This document shows, one piece after another, positions 1 through 4,933 of a DNA stretch of 5,986 nucleotides. Positions within the stretch are counted from its first letter, which is position 1; every line of letters starts with the position of its first letter. The stretch covers positions 1 to 5,986 of the forward strand of contig DEAA01000034.1 in the NCBI GenBank assembly GCA_002346545.1. Reading direction: 5' to 3'. The notes beneath the pieces were generated by a model that was not told the DNA's origin, did no database searches, and saw only the letters and a program-made list of their open reading frames with translations. The translations under genes and the position numbers were made by a program. The DNA comes from Acidobacteria bacterium UBA2994 (GTDB lineage Bacteria; Acidobacteriota; Vicinamibacteria; Vicinamibacterales; UBA8438).

Positions 1-97
1 CGAGCACAACTGCGGCCCCGACCGGGACCTCGTCCCGTGCCGCGGCCTCGCGGGCCCCGGCGAGCGCTTCGCGCATGAATCGCTCGTCGTCAGTCAT
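1..97 (-). CDS. tadA: tRNA-specific adenosine deaminase TadA, N-terminal part (cut by window edge)
   Basis: Only the first 32 codons are present, read leftward from the ATG at 97-95. They translate to MTDDERFMREAL, then AGAREAAARDEVPVGAAVV. The F-M-R-E-A-L-x-x-A-R-x-A motif followed by E-V-P-V-G-A is the characteristic start of the cytidine/adenosine deaminase fold in TadA. From family knowledge, TadA deaminates the wobble adenosine of tRNA-Arg(ACG) to inosine in the cytoplasm and is usually essential. The catalytic H-A-E and P-C-x-x-C motifs would lie beyond the left edge and cannot be checked. No strong Shine-Dalgarno is visible: the bases before the ATG read GATCGGCGGGC, with a purine-rich AGAAGAAG further up. 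Guanine or cytosine deaminases start similarly, but the E-V-P-V-G-A stretch favours TadA. Confidence 0.82.
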   Translation of the reverse strand, partial: MTDDERFMREALAGAREAAARDEVPVGAAVVL

Positions 98-212
98 GCC
101 CGCCGATCTTCTTCTATGGTAACTGATTGGTCCAGGAGGGGCCCGTACGCTGCGAGGGGTGGCCCGGAAATCAGAACCACCCCTCGCAAGCCGAAAAACG
201 TTTAACGCCGGA
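98..212. other. Intergenic gap between the small exported protein and tadA
   Basis: This 115-base gap separates the stop of the gene at 213-791 from the start of tadA; both are on the minus strand. Its one clear element is the hairpin at 151-188. I looked for the small SRP RNA and for a tRNA-Ser, both common neighbours of tadA, and saw neither the GGAA-loop/AGCAG signature of SRP RNA nor a T-loop. No convincing -35/-10 pair for tadA was found, so tadA could be read from the upstream gene's transcript or from a promoter I cannot recognise. Confidence 0.6.
151..188 (-). terminator. 12-bp perfect GC-rich hairpin, possible U-less terminator
   Basis: TGCGAGGGGTGG at 151-162 is the exact reverse complement of CCACCCCTCGCA at 177-188, giving a 12-bp stem with a 14-base loop. 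It begins 25 bases after the stop codon of the exported-protein gene and lies upstream of tadA. Neither side has a run of T after the stem in the direction of transcription, so it is not a classical intrinsic terminator. It could be a U-less terminator, an mRNA 3'-end stabiliser or a leader structure of tadA. The structure is certain at sequence level; the role is inferred. Confidence 0.5.
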
Positions 213-791
213 CTACTGGGTCGGACTCTCGTCGATCCAGACGCGGATGTTACTGTCGGCCTCGACCACGCGCAGCATCTCGCCCCGCATCGTGCTCAGC
301 TGCGCCACCGCGGCGCGAATGTCGAGCATGTCGCCGTCGCCGGACAGCAGCGCATCCACGACGGGCACCGGGACCTCAACCCGCACCGCTTCATCGGCGC
401 CGGCATTGACGTCAACCATTACCGTCTCGCTCTCACGGGCAATGCGAACGTCGTTACCCTCGTGCTGCAGGGTTGCGAACTCGACGTCACCCACATCGCG
501 CAGCTCCTGCCAGACACCGCGAATAGCGGCTACCGGCACCTCCAGCTCGGATCCGAGCTGGAGCTGTCCGTCAGCGACGATGGTACCTGGGGCCAGCGCA
601 ATCACGGCCTCAATGGCGGCCAACGGCAGGGTCAAGCTCATGTTCTCGCCGTTATCACTGGTGACCTCCACGTGAATCCAGAGCTCTGGTCCCTGGGCCT
701 GCTCAGCCGCCAGAGCACCTACCATAGTCCCGACGATCGCCGCGACCATGGTCCAGAAAACTGCCGTCGACCAGATGCGTCGAGTGTTCAT
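213..791 (-). CDS. Exported protein of unknown function with two internal repeats
   Basis: This 192-residue protein starts with a signal peptide: positive MNTRR, a hydrophobic segment to about residue 28, and a likely cleavage near A-L-A/A-E. The mature part is acidic and appears to be two related units of about 70-80 residues. Each begins with a beta strand and a V-x-x-P-L/V-x-x-V-x-A motif (LPLAAIEAVIAL and VPVPVVDALLSG), continues through a helix-like segment, and ends in a strand with an acidic tail (DVRIARE and NIRVWIDE). From memory this pattern recurs in uncharacterised Acidobacteriota proteins, but I know of no assigned function. There are no cysteines, catalytic motifs or further membrane segments. 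A good Shine-Dalgarno, GGGGAG, lies 6 bases before the ATG. The gene is divergent from the barrel-like gene at 902 and contains the 24-base palindrome at 540-563. Confidence 0.85.
   Translation of the reverse strand: MNTRRIWSTAVFWTMVAAIVGTMVGALAAEQAQGPELWIHVEVTSDNGENMSLTLPLAAIEAVIALAPGTIVADGQLQLGSELEVPVAAIRGVWQELRDVGDVEFATLQHEGNDVRIARESETVMVDVNAGADEAVRVEVPVPVVDALLSGDGDMLDIRAAVAQLSTMRGEMLRVVEADSNIRVWIDESPTQ
540..563. repeat. Perfect 24-base palindrome inside a coding region
   Basis: The stretch starts CTCCAGCTCGGA and continues with its exact reverse complement, so all 24 bases are palindromic with no spacer. It lies inside the small exported-protein gene, where it encodes L-Q-L-G-S-E-L-E. 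In RNA it would fold into a 10-bp stem with a GATC loop. Part of the symmetry follows from CTC/CTG codons for Leu facing GAG codons for Glu, but perfection over 12 base pairs is unusual. Confidence 0.9.
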
Positions 792-797
792 ACTGCT

Positions 798-803
798 CTC
801 CCC
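798..803 (-). promoter_or_regulatory. Ribosome binding site of the small exported protein
   Basis: On the minus strand GGGGAG lies 6 bases upstream of the ATG at 791-789, inside a longer purine run. It fixes the start codon and contrasts with the divergent gene at 902, which has no such site. Confidence 0.7.
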
Positions 804-884
804 TATCCAAGTCAGGCATCTGCCCGTCTCGATCGCCTCTCTTTATTCCGGTATACGGTTCGTCCCGGGAAAAGGTTCTGCCTG

Positions 885-890
885 TATAAT
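885..890 (+). promoter_or_regulatory. Consensus -10 box (TATAAT) for a probably leaderless mRNA of the gene at 902
   Basis: A perfect TATAAT stands 11 bases before the ATG at 902. Initiation about 7 bases after the box would put the mRNA start near 897, leaving a leader of about 5 bases and no room for a Shine-Dalgarno. No good -35 is seen; the best match is TTCGTC at 859-864 with a 20-base spacer, which is weak. The gap at 792-901 must also hold the promoter of the leftward gene. Candidate TATA-rich bits near 850-856 exist on that strand but are not convincing. Confidence 0.5.
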
Positions 891-901
891 CCCGCGTCCC
901 C

Positions 902-1984
902 ATGCGGCACCTTACTACCGTCGCGCTGACGGGAATCATCGCACTGGCAGCCATCGACGCCCACCCACAGGAGCGGATCTCGCTCGGGGCCGACCTGACC
1001 TTCTACGGCGACAACACCGAGTTCTTCAATCCATGGCGGGAGGGCGAGACCCTGCTGGGGTCCGAGGGTCGAGTCTTCATGGACGTCGACCTCAATGATC
1101 AGGTCACCGTCCGGGCTGGAGTCTTCGGCAACCATGCCTTCGGTGACGAGGATGCATTCCGCACGGTCCGGCCCGTAATCGCCCTCCATCTGCGTAGCGG
1201 TCACTCTCGGTTCATCTTCGGCTCCCTCGACACTGCCCGCTATGGCGCCACGGGACCGGATCAGGGCGGGCCGCACGAACTGCTCCCCCCGCTCCAACGA
1301 GAAACACTCGCTTTCACCCGCCCCAATGAAGCCGGGCTTCAGTGGTTCTTCGACAGCGACCGGGTCGAGCAGGAGATCTGGCTCAACTGGCAGCAACTCA
1401 ACACCGAGATGCATCGAGAGGCATTCGACGGCGGTCTTCGCGGCGAGCTGGCGCTCTTCACCGACGTCCGTCTGCCAATCAGCCTGAGCTATCAGTTCCA
1501 CCTCGTGCATCACGGCGGCCAGCTGTTCGACTCGGGACCAGTGGGCGACAGCTGGGCCGGCGGCCCAGGATTCGTGGTCCGCCTGCCGAACGGACCGTTC
1601 GACAAGCAAACCGTCGAGATCCACGGGCTGGTGGCACGTGATGTGCCGAATCGTGCGGCACTCGAGAACGCGGAAACCGGGTTCGGCGTGTTCACCCGCT
1701 GGGCTGCGGAGAAAGCGGGCTGGCGCTCCCACTTCATCGCGTGGCGGTCACGTGATTTCGTCAAGGAAGAAAGCGACAACCACTACGGCGCCCGCCGTGG
1801 TGACGGCCGGTTGACCAGACTCCGTCACTACTTCGAGGCCGGGCTCACCCGGATCTTACAGCCGGCGGATGAGGTCGGCGTCGAGCTCTCGGCCCGCATC
1901 CACAGGGTCGATACGTTCCACGACTACTCGTACCGCATTCTGGCGCACGTCGAGTTCGCTCGACCGATCTGGGCGGCGCCGTAA
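902..1984 (+). CDS. Exported protein, probable outer-membrane beta-barrel, function unknown
   Basis: The 360-residue product has an N-terminal signal peptide (MRHLTTVALTGIIALAAIDA, probable cleavage around residues 16-20). The mature part has many short stretches of alternating hydrophobic and polar residues separated by charged turns, for example RVFMDVDLNDQVTVRAGVFG, RFIFGSL, LSYQFHLVH, HYFEAGLTRI, VGVELSARIHRV and YSYRILAHVEFARP. It has many aromatics, no cysteine and no hydrophobic helix after the signal. These are features of outer-membrane barrels, possibly a porin-like or lipid-handling barrel. It does not end in the usual terminal Phe but in an Ala/Pro tail. I do not recognise a named family. 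A TATAAT box 11 bases upstream and the absence of a Shine-Dalgarno suggest a leaderless message. The gene ends 6 bases from the convergent stop at 1991. Confidence 0.82.
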   Translation: MRHLTTVALTGIIALAAIDAHPQERISLGADLTFYGDNTEFFNPWREGETLLGSEGRVFMDVDLNDQVTVRAGVFGNHAFGDEDAFRTVRPVIALHLRSGHSRFIFGSLDTARYGATGPDQGGPHELLPPLQRETLAFTRPNEAGLQWFFDSDRVEQEIWLNWQQLNTEMHREAFDGGLRGELALFTDVRLPISLSYQFHLVHHGGQLFDSGPVGDSWAGGPGFVVRLPNGPFDKQTVEIHGLVARDVPNRAALENAETGFGVFTRWAAEKAGWRSHFIAWRSRDFVKEESDNHYGARRGDGRLTRLRHYFEAGLTRILQPADEVGVELSARIHRVDTFHDYSYRILAHVEFARPIWAAP

Positions 1985-1990
1985 ACGGGT

Positions 1991-3157
1991 TCAGAGCGCT
2001 GCGATGAACGCGTCCACGAGCTCGGTCGCGGACTGACGATTCCACGTCTCGTTCACACCGACCAGGATTCGCCCATCCGGACGCGGGGCACCCAGCAGGA
2101 TCTCCCGCTCCTCCAGTCGACGCCGGAACCGAGCCACGTCGGCAGCGTGGACCCGAAGCCTGAACAAATTGGTCCCTCTGGGCACACGTTCCACCGTGAA
2201 CGCCTCGTGGGCCTCGATCCGCTCCATAAAGATCTCGGACACCTCGACCGCACCACGGAAACGATCGGTGAACCCGGGAAGGTAGTGGAGCGCCGGCGCC
2301 GCGAACGGCCAGGCGCCAGGCAGCCCCGCGCCGAACATCCGGCGCGTGTGGAACATGTCGTCGAGCAGCGCCCGCGGGCCGGCGAGAATCGCGCCCGATG
2401 CCGCGTTGAAGTACTTATAGAGCGAGATGTAAACGGTGTCGAACGGACGCGCATACTCGGCCACATCGACGCCGGTATAGGCGCTCTGGAGGAACAACCG
2501 CGCGCCGTCCAGATGCAGCCGGATGCCCTCTTGCCGCGCGAAAGCCGTCACTCTGTCCAACTCTGCTTGATCGAATGTTTCGCCGAAACTCCGCCGCACC
2601 GGCGTCTCGATCGAGATGACCGAGACCGGTCGGGCCACCCGGCCGCTGCGGGTACGCGCAATCACCTCCCGCAACGCCTCGAGACTAAAGGTAGCAGCGT
2701 CCGGGGCTAGGGGCATGATAGTGATGCCGCTCAGCGTCTGTACGCAATCGCCTGAGTCGTTGTAGAGATGACTCTCGGCCTGAAGCACTGCCCGCCCCTC
2801 ACCGCCGGCCAGCGCCCGTACCGCTAGATGGTTCGCCAGCGTGCCGGTCGGCATGAATACGGCGCGCTCCTTCCCGAGCAGCGTGGCACACGCCTCCTCA
2901 AGCTGCGTGACCGTACCGCCATTGGAATAGGAATCACGAACGATTCGGCCCTCGTCGGCCAGCCCGGTCAAGAGGCGGCCCTGCTCGAGAGCGGTGAGTC
3001 CCAGGCCGTCACCGCTCATCCGAACCTGCCGCGGCGCGGCGAGGATCGCCGGGTCCTGGTACAAAGGCGCTGCGCCGAGATTTCCCGAAAGCAGACTTGC
3101 GCCGAAACCCGTCGCTCCCACCTGCACGAACCGCCGCCGATCGAGTGTGCTGGCCAT
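1991..3157 (-). CDS. Tat-exported PLP-dependent enzyme, threonine aldolase / beta-eliminating lyase family
   Basis: The 388-residue protein begins MASTLDRRRFVQVGATGFGA, a twin-arginine (Tat) signal. The body is a fold-type I PLP enzyme close to low-specificity L-threonine aldolases, which split threonine into glycine and acetaldehyde. Visible landmarks: G-T-V-x-x-L-E-E at 81-88; P-T-G-T-L-A-N at 103-109 (PLP phosphate loop); H130 (expected to stack on the PLP ring); H-L-D-G-A-R at 215-220, with D217 contacting the pyridine nitrogen; and K248 in S-L-Y-K-Y-F as the probable Schiff-base lysine. The usual E-N-T-H-N segment is replaced by E-T-P-V-R-R at 184-189, so the substrate may not be threonine. 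Typical members are cytoplasmic and about 340-350 residues; the extra length here is the signal region. The ATG at 3157 is chosen because GAGGAG lies 7 bases upstream and it places the Tat motif at the N-terminus. Confidence 0.9.
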   Translation of the reverse strand: MASTLDRRRFVQVGATGFGASLLSGNLGAAPLYQDPAILAAPRQVRMSGDGLGLTALEQGRLLTGLADEGRIVRDSYSNGGTVTQLEEACATLLGKERAVFMPTGTLANHLAVRALAGGEGRAVLQAESHLYNDSGDCVQTLSGITIMPLAPDAATFSLEALREVIARTRSGRVARPVSVISIETPVRRSFGETFDQAELDRVTAFARQEGIRLHLDGARLFLQSAYTGVDVAEYARPFDTVYISLYKYFNAASGAILAGPRALLDDMFHTRRMFGAGLPGAWPFAAPALHYLPGFTDRFRGAVEVSEIFMERIEAHEAFTVERVPRGTNLFRLRVHAADVARFRRRLEEREILLGAPRPDGRILVGVNETWNRQSATELVDAFIAAL

Positions 3158-3164
3158 GGCCGTT

Positions 3165-3170
3165 CTCCTC
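3165..3170 (-). promoter_or_regulatory. Ribosome binding site deciding the start of the aldolase-like gene
   Basis: GAGGAG on the minus strand stands 7 bases before the ATG at 3157-3155. This supports that start over the in-frame ATG at 3265, which would add 36 arginine-rich residues in front of the Tat signal. Confidence 0.8.
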
Positions 3171-3181
3171 ACCTTTGAGGC

Positions 3182-3210
3182 ATTGTGTCCGACGGATCGA
3201 CGCCGGTAAA
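3182..3210 (-). promoter_or_regulatory. Sigma70-type promoter for the aldolase-like gene
   Basis: On the minus strand TTTACC (3210-3205, 4 of 6 to TTGACA) and CACAAT (3187-3182, 4 of 6 to TATAAT) are separated by exactly 17 bases. Initiation near 3175 would give a leader of about 18 bases containing the GAGGAG ribosome site. Spacing and position are right; each box is only moderately conserved. Confidence 0.45.
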
Positions 3211-3228
3211 TACCAACCGGCTGGCTCC

Positions 3229-3399
3229 CTAGCGCCAGGCGCGGACGTCGAGCCGGACGTCCCATTTCACCGGCGTGGTGATACCCAGCGCGTCCTGGAG
3301 CCGACTGGGCTCAGGGTCGACCCACCTAAACAGAAGGTGGGTCTCACGGACGTACCTTGACGATGTCGTGAAGGAGTATGGGGGTGCTCCAGGTGAAAG
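3229..3399 (-). pseudogene. Protein-like reading frame without a start, possible gene remnant
   Basis: Directly after the TAG of the hydrolase gene, the same frame stays open for 56 codons to a TAG at 3231-3229. The last 34 codons (from 3333) look coding: 29 of 34 third positions are G or C, and the translation, ending GITTPVKWDVRLDVRAWR, looks like an ordinary protein C-terminus. The first 22 codons lack this bias. There is no in-frame ATG and no ribosome site. It may be the 3' remnant of a lost gene, a former C-terminal extension of the hydrolase, or chance in GC-rich DNA. The hydrolase itself looks complete, so stop readthrough is the least likely reading. The hairpin at 3319-3343 overlaps its middle. 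Confidence 0.25.
3319..3343 (-). terminator. 9-bp hairpin downstream of the hydrolase gene, possible terminator
   Basis: GACCCACCT (3319-3327) pairs perfectly with AGGTGGGTC (3335-3343) around a 7-base loop. It starts 57 bases past the hydrolase stop in the direction of transcription and lies upstream of the aldolase promoter. No T-run follows on either strand, so its role as terminator is inferred from position only. Confidence 0.35.
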
Positions 3400-4311
3400 C
3401 TAGGGCCGGCTCGCCAACCACCAGCGCATGGTGGTGGTCACCAACTCAGCCGCGTCGTGCTGTACCCAGTGGCCAACGTCAGGCACGGTCACCATCGTGT
3501 AGTCGGCGTCGATCCAGTCCCAGGTGCCCTTGAGACCGTCCTTATCCACAGCCGTATCGAGCAAACCATGGAACTGCAACACCGGCATCTGCATGTTGGG
3601 CATCGGAAGCGCGAGGCGAGTGTCGCCCCCACCGAAGGCGGCGCGATAGTAGTTCACCATAGCGTCGTAGTCCGACCGTTCAAACGCGGCGCGATACCGC
3701 TCCTTGACCGGACCCTCCTCCGGCACCAGCCGGTCGGTGAATATCGTGGCGCTCTGGTTACCTCCCGGTTCCGAGCTGGCGAAGTTGCGAGCGTACTGCG
3801 TGTTGGCCTGCTGCTCGGCCGTCGCGTTGGCGAGGACGTTCGCGTACCCGCGGGGATGGGTCAGATTGGCGATGACGAGCTTGTTGACCCGATCCGGGTA
3901 GGCACTGGCGTAGCGCCAGGAGATGGCACCCCCCCAGTCGTGGCCAACGAGCGTCACGTCCTCGACGCCCAGGTCGTCGATCACCGCCGAGATATCGGAC
4001 ATCAGCTGCGGCATCCGGTAACTGTCGACCCCTTCAGGCTTGTCGCTGCGGTTATAGCCGCGCAGGTCCATCGCCACCGTTGTATAGCTGTCCCCCAGTC
4101 CAGCCATCTGGTGACGCCAGGAGTACCAGAAGTCCGGGAATCCATGAACGAAGAGCACGACCGGCCCCTCGCCGTGGGTGACGTAGTGGATCGACACGCC
4201 GGCGTTGTCGGCCTGGTGGTGCTTGACCTGCTCAAACAGGTCAGTGCCCTGGCCGGTCGCAAGGGTAGCCGTCAGCAGCAACGTGCTCAGGACGCCGAAA
4301 GGACGGTTCAT
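3400..4311 (-). CDS. Exported alpha/beta hydrolase, epoxide hydrolase type
   Basis: The 303-residue protein carries an N-terminal signal-like segment (MNRPFGVLSTLLLTATLATG, likely cleaved near G20/Q21) and then a complete alpha/beta-hydrolase domain. Seen directly: H-G-F-P-D-F-W-Y-S-W-R-H-Q at 56-68 (oxyanion loop in the form typical of epoxide hydrolases), D-L-R-G-Y-N-R-S-D-K-P at 82-92, nucleophile D125 in G-H-D-W-G-G, probable acid D252 and catalytic H281 in V-G-H-W. The lid has N-Y-Y-R-A at 220-224, matching the ring-opening tyrosine of epoxide hydrolases; Y173 may be the second. An aspartate nucleophile rules out an ordinary esterase. Haloalkane dehalogenase is the main alternative, but the lid tyrosines favour hydration of an epoxide. 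The second Met (4311) is chosen over 4347 because GGAGGAG lies just before it and it starts the signal peptide cleanly. The natural substrate cannot be told. Confidence 0.9.
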   Translation of the reverse strand: MNRPFGVLSTLLLTATLATGQGTDLFEQVKHHQADNAGVSIHYVTHGEGPVVLFVHGFPDFWYSWRHQMAGLGDSYTTVAMDLRGYNRSDKPEGVDSYRMPQLMSDISAVIDDLGVEDVTLVGHDWGGAISWRYASAYPDRVNKLVIANLTHPRGYANVLANATAEQQANTQYARNFASSEPGGNQSATIFTDRLVPEEGPVKERYRAAFERSDYDAMVNYYRAAFGGGDTRLALPMPNMQMPVLQFHGLLDTAVDKDGLKGTWDWIDADYTMVTVPDVGHWVQHDAAELVTTTMRWWLASRP

Positions 4312-4315
4312 GGCA

Positions 4316-4322
4316 CTCCTCC
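4316..4322 (-). promoter_or_regulatory. Strong ribosome binding site of the hydrolase gene
   Basis: GGAGGAG on the minus strand, 4 bases before the ATG at 4311-4309, is the best Shine-Dalgarno in the window. It decides the start against the upstream ATG at 4347. Confidence 0.8.
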
Positions 4323-4345
4323 GTTTGTCATGCGAGGCGACACCC

Positions 4346-4351
4346 ATTGTA
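4346..4351 (-). promoter_or_regulatory. Possible -10 box (TACAAT) of the hydrolase gene
   Basis: TACAAT on the minus strand matches TATAAT at 5 of 6 positions and would start an mRNA near 4339 with a leader of about 28 bases containing the GGAGGAG site. No acceptable -35 at 16-18 bases was found, so the call rests on the -10 and its position. Confidence 0.35.
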
Positions 4352-4426
4352 TCGACGCCCCTGCGATAGTGGGGTCGGCGTGCACCGCGCGGCAGTGTCT
4401 GCTGAGACGAGGATTGCCCAAACAGC

Positions 4427-4888
4427 TCAGGGCGCGTAGAGACGCGGCGAGACCGGCGTCACCCGCCGTTCGATCGGCAGACCAGCCGCCCGCCAGGCGC
4501 GGAACCCGCCGAGGACGTCGGTAGCCCGTCGGAGACCGATCAGCCGGAGTGTGGCCGCCGCCAACGACGACGAGTACCCCTCGTCGCAGATAACCAGCCA
4601 GCGCAGGTTCAAATCCGTTGCCTCTGAAATGGCCCCTTCACTCTCGGGGTGTAGGCGCCACTCGAGATGATTGCGCTCGATAACGATGGCACCGGGAATG
4701 TCGCCATCAGCCCTTCGCTGAAACTCAGGTCGAGTATCGACGAGCCTGGCACCGGAGGCGACCTCGGCAGCAGCCTCGACAGGATGCAGGCGGTCCAACC
4801 GGGTCCGAGCCCGCTGCAACAACAGATCGAGCGCGTCCGTCGCGGACACGACGGCCATGACCTCACGGTCGGGAAGGGAGGCTGACAT
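4427..4888 (-). CDS. Single-domain rhodanese-like protein
   Basis: The 153-residue protein has a short helical N-terminus (15-33) and one rhodanese domain from about 34 to 140. Seen: L-V-D-T-R-P at 49-54 (the conserved D-x-R strand end), I-P-G-A-I at 64-68, the active-site loop C101-D-E-G-Y-S-S with its catalytic cysteine, and the closing G-G-F-R-A-W-R-A-A-G-L-P at 127-138. Such proteins carry sulfane sulfur as a cysteine persulfide; the C-D-E-G-Y-S-S-S-L-A-A loop is common in stand-alone rhodaneses of GC-rich bacteria. There is no signal peptide, so it is probably cytoplasmic. The start is uncertain: the ATG at 4888 has no ribosome site but has an extended -10 (TGCTATCCT) 9 bases upstream, suggesting a leaderless message. 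A GTG at 4948 and an ATG at 4858 are alternatives. The natural sulfur donor and acceptor are unknown. Confidence 0.88.
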   Translation of the reverse strand: MSASLPDREVMAVVSATDALDLLLQRARTRLDRLHPVEAAAEVASGARLVDTRPEFQRRADGDIPGAIVIERNHLEWRLHPESEGAISEATDLNLRWLVICDEGYSSSLAAATLRLIGLRRATDVLGGFRAWRAAGLPIERRVTPVSPRLYAP

Positions 4889-4897
4889 CGGACGCCG

Positions 4898-4906
4898 AGG
4901 ATAGCA
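4898..4906 (-). promoter_or_regulatory. Possible extended -10 box of the rhodanese gene
   Basis: On the minus strand TGCTATCCT fits the extended -10 form TGnTATnnT and ends 9 bases before the ATG at 4888. The implied transcript would begin within about 2 bases of the ATG. No -35 is recognisable, which an extended -10 may not need. Confidence 0.35.
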
Positions 4907-4933
4907 GATACCGGATACGATCGTTTGGATCGC

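Larger units (their letters stand above)
4312..4426. other. Intergenic gap between rhodanese and hydrolase genes
   Basis: This 115-base gap on the minus-strand gene pair holds the TACAAT box and the ribosome site of the hydrolase. I saw no clear terminator for the rhodanese gene, so a shared transcript with the hydrolase remains possible. Confidence 0.5.

Noticed and set aside
98..212. Possible SRP RNA or tRNA-Ser beside tadA, prompted by CCGGAAA in the hairpin loop
   Set aside because: The flanking bases do not make the SRP helix 8 internal loops, and no tRNA T-loop or acceptor stem is present.
159..929. Plus-strand open frame of 256 codons
   Set aside because: It is opposite the small exported protein, which has a signal peptide and ribosome site, and it runs into the barrel-like gene.
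812..1732. Long minus-strand open frame of 306 codons opposite the barrel-like gene
   Set aside because: It lies antisense to a gene with a signal peptide and coherent barrel pattern; its product is low in hydrophobic core, has no recognisable motif, and such antisense frames are common in GC-rich DNA.
2147..2710. Plus-strand open frame of 187 codons
   Set aside because: It is the shadow of the aldolase-like gene, whose PLP motifs lie on the other strand.
3158..3265. Upstream in-frame start for the aldolase-like gene (ATG at 3265)
   Set aside because: The added residues are arginine-rich with no domain sense, the Tat motif would no longer be N-terminal, and a good ribosome site and promoter support 3157.
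3377..3412. AAGGAGT directly before an ATG on the plus strand at 3379
   Set aside because: The spacing to ATG is one base and the frame runs antisense through the hydrolase gene, so it is most likely chance.
3417..3435. 7-bp inverted repeat ACCACCA/TGGTGGT near the hydrolase 3' end
   Set aside because: It falls within the coding sequence for the C-terminal residues and is short; codon choice explains it.
4312..4347. Upstream in-frame start for the hydrolase (ATG at 4347)
   Set aside because: It overlaps the TACAAT box and lacks the GGAGGAG site that precedes the Met at 4311.
3457..4524. Plus-strand open frame of 355 codons
   Set aside because: It is antisense to the hydrolase and rhodanese, both of which show full catalytic motifs; the translation is rich in Arg/Val/His without domain features.
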